From: JASFWK01 sp050049355 | GTDB taxonomy: Bacteria; Chloroflexota; Anaerolineae; B4-G1; DUEL01 | NCBI GenBank assembly: GCA_050049355.1 | Contig: JASFWK010000094.1 | Location: 1 to 8,222, forward strand | DNA length: 8,222 bases | Direction of reading: 5' to 3' | In this document: piece by piece, positions 6,555 through 8,222 of the stretch | How positions within the stretch are numbered: position 1 is the stretch's first letter | Layout of the letters: each line of letters begins with the position of its first letter | The notes under the pieces: generated by a model | The model's input: the letters and a program-made list of their open reading frames with translations, nothing else | Databases searched by the model: none | Told to the model about the DNA's origin: nothing | Program-made: the position numbers and the translations under genes

Positions 6555-7784
6555 CTACTCTTCAGCCGGCATTACCCGCAGGAAACGGCGCTTGCCCACC
6601 CGTAGAACTGCCTCTTGGGGTTCGACCATCTTCTCGATGTCCTTCACCCGCTCCTCGTTCAGCTTGACTGCCCCTTGCTGGATAAGACGTCGGGCCTGGC
6701 TCTTGCTGCGGGCCAATTCGGCGTCGTAGATGATGTCGACGACGTTCGTCGGCTTGGTCAGTGTGTAGGTGGGTATCTCCTCCGGCAATTGCCGCTTCTG
6801 ATGTACCCGCTCGAAGTGAGCGGCAGCGCTGTCCGCGGCCTCGTCTCCGTTGAAGATAGAGACGATCTCCCAGGCCAGTTTCTTCTTCGCCTCCATTGGA
6901 TGTACTTCACCCCGCCTCACTCCCTCGAGCAACTCGTCGGTCTGCTCCGGGGTCCAGCGCGCGAGCAGGTCAAAGTAGTTACGCATCGCCTTGTCGGGAA
7001 TGGACATGACTTTCCCGTATATCGTCTCCGACGGTTCGTCGATGCCGATGTAGTTCCCCCGACTCTTGGACATGCGCAGCTCGCCGTCGGTGCCAACCAG
7101 GATAGGGAAGGTGATGCAGACCTGAGGCCTCTGCCCGAAGGCCTCCTGGATCTTCCGGCCTGCCAGCAAGTTGAAGAGCTGATCTGTCCCCCCAATCTGG
7201 ACATCGGCGCGAAGGGCTACCGCGTCGTATCCCTGCATAAGTGCGTAGAGGAACTCGTGCAGCCAGATTGGGATTCCTTGCTTGTGCCGTTTGGCGAAAT
7301 TGTCCCGTCCCAGGAACTGCTGGACCGTGAAGTTGGACGCCAGCTCGATGATCTCCTCGAACGTCAGGTTGGAGAGCCACTCGCCATTGCGGCGCACCTC
7401 GGTTCGCTCTGGGTCAAGGATCTTGAATGCCTGCTCGACGTAGGTGCGGGCATTCTCCTCCACCTCCTGGAGCGAAGGGCGCGGGCGCGCTTCGTCTCGG
7501 TCCGAAGGATCACCGATGAGAGCGGTGAACGTGCCGATGACGAATATCGCTTGATGTCCCATCTCCTGGAACTGCCGCAGCTTCCGCATGGTGACCGTGT
7601 GCCCCAACGTCAGATCGACAGCAGTTGGGTCGTAGCCACAGTAAACCCGCAGCGGGTGGCCTTCCTCCAGTCGCTCACGAAGCTCCTCTTCCATGCGTGC
7701 CCTGATCTGCTCATCGCCGTATTCAGCGCCATGCATTAGAAGGGCAACCTGCTTCTCAACGGACATTCTCTCATTGGTACTCAT
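6555..7784 (-). CDS. tyrS: Tyrosyl-tRNA synthetase
   Basis: The 409-residue enzyme charges tRNA-Tyr with tyrosine. It is a class I synthetase of the TyrZ-like branch: GYDPTAVDLTLGH at 50-62 carries the HIGH signature, QIGGTDQLFNLL lies around 196-207, and the KMSKS loop is RMSKS at 237-241. An S4-type RNA-binding domain occupies the C-terminus, with SKSQARRLIQQGAVKLNEE visible. The first His of HIGH is replaced by Thr59, while His62 and Thr54 of the DPT motif are kept. The ATG at 7784 has AGGAG at 7792-7796, seven bases upstream. The frame is open further upstream to 7889, but that stretch contains the leader terminator hairpin and resembles no synthetase. The stop lies 12 bp from the convergent sbcD stop. 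Expression is probably controlled by the leader at 7785-7950. Confidence 0.95.
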   Translation of the reverse strand: MSTNERMSVEKQVALLMHGAEYGDEQIRARMEEELRERLEEGHPLRVYCGYDPTAVDLTLGHTVTMRKLRQFQEMGHQAIFVIGTFTALIGDPSDRDEARPRPSLQEVEENARTYVEQAFKILDPERTEVRRNGEWLSNLTFEEIIELASNFTVQQFLGRDNFAKRHKQGIPIWLHEFLYALMQGYDAVALRADVQIGGTDQLFNLLAGRKIQEAFGQRPQVCITFPILVGTDGELRMSKSRGNYIGIDEPSETIYGKVMSIPDKAMRNYFDLLARWTPEQTDELLEGVRRGEVHPMEAKKKLAWEIVSIFNGDEAADSAAAHFERVHQKRQLPEEIPTYTLTKPTNVVDIIYDAELARSKSQARRLIQQGAVKLNEERVKDIEKMVEPQEAVLRVGKRRFLRVMPAEE

Positions 7785-7817
7785 GTTGACTCTCCTGAGG
7801 GAACAGCGTGCGTGATC

Positions 7818-7847
7818 GAAAGCAAACGAGCCCACCGGCGTGGGCTC
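7818..7847 (-). terminator. Terminator-like hairpin in the tyrS leader (attenuator)
   Basis: On the minus strand the RNA reads GAGCCCAC, a GCCG loop, GTGGGCTC, then GUUUGCUUUC. The 8-bp stem (7840-7847 with 7828-7835) is perfect and GC-rich. The U tract is interrupted, so termination may be partial. It lies 34 bases before the tyrS ribosome binding site, between promoter and gene, which fits an attenuator rather than an end-of-operon terminator. Confidence 0.65.
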
Positions 7848-7853
7848 TGGGGG

Positions 7854-7907
7854 AGCGGATTGCAGGACCGAACGGCGCGTCGACCGCACCGCGCGCTACA
7901 ATCCGCT
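7854..7907 (-). promoter_or_regulatory. Leader stem-loop overlapping the end of the leader peptide
   Basis: On the minus strand AGCGGATTGTAG (7907-7896) pairs with CTGCAATCCGCT (7865-7854), a 12-bp stem with one G-U pair. Inside it, CGGTGCG (7891-7885) pairs with CGCGCCG (7879-7873) around a GTCGA loop. The outer 5' arm is the last three codons and stop of the leader ORF, so a ribosome at the stop would mask it, while one stalled at the first Tyr codon would leave it mostly free. The stem ends six bases before the terminator hairpin. A true competing antiterminator is not obvious; the only match I see is GGCTCT (7929-7924) to AGAGCC (7848-7843). Confidence 0.6.
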
Positions 7908-7943
7908 GGAATAGATGTAGGTGAGAGCCTTCCAAACACTCAT
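7896..7943 (-). CDS. Putative tyrS leader peptide with Tyr-Ile-Tyr
   Basis: A 15-codon frame starts ATG at 7943-7941 and stops at TAG 7898-7896, encoding MSVWKALTYIYSSGL. Tyrosine codons TAC (7919-7917) and TAT (7913-7911) are codons 9 and 11. The ATG lies only eight bases past the TATAAT box, so the mRNA would be leaderless or nearly so, with no Shine-Dalgarno site. The next elements are a stem that includes the end of this frame, a terminator-like hairpin, and tyrS. This order is that of amino-acid attenuators such as trp or pheST leaders. Tyr-rich control codons before a tyrosyl-tRNA synthetase fit a sensor of uncharged tRNA-Tyr. Translation of the frame is inferred, not shown. Confidence 0.6.
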   Translation of the reverse strand: MSVWKALTYIYSSGL

Positions 7944-7951
7944 CACTGTCT

Positions 7952-7979
7952 ATTATAGCCGAAAACGCCCAAACGGCAA
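7952..7979 (-). promoter_or_regulatory. Putative promoter for tyrS and its leader peptide
   Basis: On the minus strand a -35 box TTGCCG (7979-7974) and a perfect -10 box TATAAT (7957-7952) are separated by 16 bp. The expected start site is about 7944-7946, zero to three bases before the leader-peptide ATG. The herA promoter at 747-774 has the same plan (TTG box, 16-bp spacer, TATAAT), which supports both calls. Confidence 0.7.
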
Positions 7980-8024
7980 CTTTGGATCCTCATCTAGCTA
8001 CCGGACAGTTTGGCCTAGCGCCGA

Positions 8025-8083
8025 GCCGAGGCGCTGATCGAGTGATCGAGCGAAGCTCGATCGTATCGAGATCAAGCCTCGGC
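8025..8083 (+). repeat. Nested palindromic repeat, copy 2
   Basis: The outer arms GCCGAGGC (8025-8032) and GCCTCGGC (8076-8083) are a perfect 8-bp inverted repeat. Inside lies the core unit GATCGAGT, GATCGAGC-GAA-GCTCGATC, GTATCGAG (8036-8070), whose hairpin has 8-bp perfect arms (8044-8051 and 8055-8062) and a GAA loop. The core matches the unit at 449-477 in plan and flanks. There is no U tract after it in either direction, so it is a poor candidate for a simple terminator. Confidence 0.65.
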
Positions 8084-8111
8084 GGTTCAAATCGCTGTTC
8101 TTGGTCTCGAC

Positions 8112-8158
8112 GCTGTGCTGAGTGGCTCAGCGCAGCTGAGCGTATCGAAGCATACAGC
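8112..8158 (+). repeat. Nested palindromic repeat, copy 3
   Basis: The core (8118-8150) is CTGAGTG, then GCTCAGC-GCA-GCTGAGC (7-bp perfect arms, 8125-8131 and 8135-8141), then GTATCGAAG. Outer arms GCTGT (8112-8116) and ACAGC (8154-8158) pair, with a further GCT/AGC match inside. It follows copy 2 in the same orientation, 28 bp after the end of that palindrome. Arm sequence differs from copy 2 but complementarity is kept. Confidence 0.6.
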
Positions 8159-8172
8159 CCCTTCAGGCGCTA

Positions 8173-8194
8173 CCCTTCGGCAGGCTCAGGCCGA
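8173..8194 (+). repeat. Short inverted repeat of the TTCG-CAGGCTCAG type
   Basis: The unit CCCTTCGGCAGGCTCAGGCC continues into GA, with arms TCGGC (8177-8181) and GCCGA (8190-8194) around AGGCTCAG. It resembles a short intergenic motif (TTCGACAGGCTCAG) that I recall as frequent in Chloroflexota and some other genomes. That comparison is from memory, and the arms are only 5 bp. Confidence 0.45.
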
Positions 8195-8222
8195 CGCTCG
8201 ACCGGCGAACAGCTCGCCATAT

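Larger units (their letters stand above)
7980..8222. other. Gene-free region upstream of tyrS, rich in small palindromes
   Basis: No coding frame with a start and ribosome binding site is recognised in the last 240 bases. The stretch from 8025 on is dominated by three palindromic units (8025-8083, 8112-8158, 8173-8194) and a weak 5-bp inverted repeat at 8204-8218. Positions 7980-8024 show nothing recognisable. Confidence 0.6.

Noticed and set aside
6615..7739. 374-residue plus-strand frame opposite tyrS
   Set aside because: It is the antisense shadow of tyrS, with no matching motifs and no plausible start site.
7785..7889. Upstream extension of tyrS to an ATG at 7889
   Set aside because: The extra 35 codons cover the terminator-like hairpin and do not resemble synthetase sequence. 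A strong ribosome binding site precedes the ATG at 7784.
7785..7945. T-box riboswitch in the tyrS leader
   Set aside because: A T-box is the usual control for tyrS in many bacteria, and a UAC triplet is present. However, I cannot find the TGGNACCGCG box or a UGGN bulge near the terminator, and the leader of about 160 bases is short for a stem I plus antiterminator. A covariance search would settle it.
8025..8222. CRISPR array or integron-like site in the palindromic right end
   Set aside because: The units are not identical direct repeats with even spacers. They are separate palindromes with different arms, and no cas or integrase gene is near.

Overview
The window is GC-rich bacterial DNA, most likely from a Chloroflexota (Chloroflexi) member, perhaps Anaerolineae-like. 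This is an inference from three things: a lipoprotein with a long Thr/Pro/Ser linker after the lipobox, a HerA-family ATPase and an Mre11/SbcD nuclease in one gene run, and small GAG...GTATCGAG-type palindromic repeats between genes. No rRNA marker is present, so the lineage is not proven.

Layout. Positions 2-178 hold the last 58 codons of a Cu+-type P1B ATPase (copA). Positions 179-797 are gene-free and contain one small palindromic repeat and, at the right end, a promoter with a perfect TATAAT box. Five tightly spaced plus-strand genes follow and probably form one operon: herA-like ATPase (798-2486), HEAT-repeat lipoprotein (2510-3529), HAD-like hydrolase with a likely TTG start (3555-4493), class I SAM methyltransferase (4486-5292) and SbcD/Mre11 nuclease (5316-6542). 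A convergent tyrosyl-tRNA synthetase, tyrS, lies at 6555-7784 on the minus strand, only 12 bp from the end of sbcD. From 7985 to the right edge there is no gene, but there are three palindromic repeat units.

Most interesting point. The tyrS leader looks like a complete transcription-attenuation unit. It has a promoter (TTGCCG-16 bp-TATAAT), a nearly leaderless 15-codon ORF encoding MSVWKALTYIYSSGL, a 12-bp stem whose 5' arm is the end of that ORF, a terminator-like hairpin followed by a broken U tract, and then the Shine-Dalgarno and start of tyrS. Two tyrosine codons (Tyr-Ile-Tyr) in a leader peptide just before a tyrosyl-tRNA synthetase suggest that a stalling ribosome senses charged tRNA-Tyr. 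No T-box consensus is visible.

How the genes may work together. HerA and Mre11/SbcD are partners in DNA end processing in archaea, where they sit with Rad50 and NurA. Here neither sbcC/rad50 nor nurA is adjacent, and three genes of unknown connection lie between the two repair genes.
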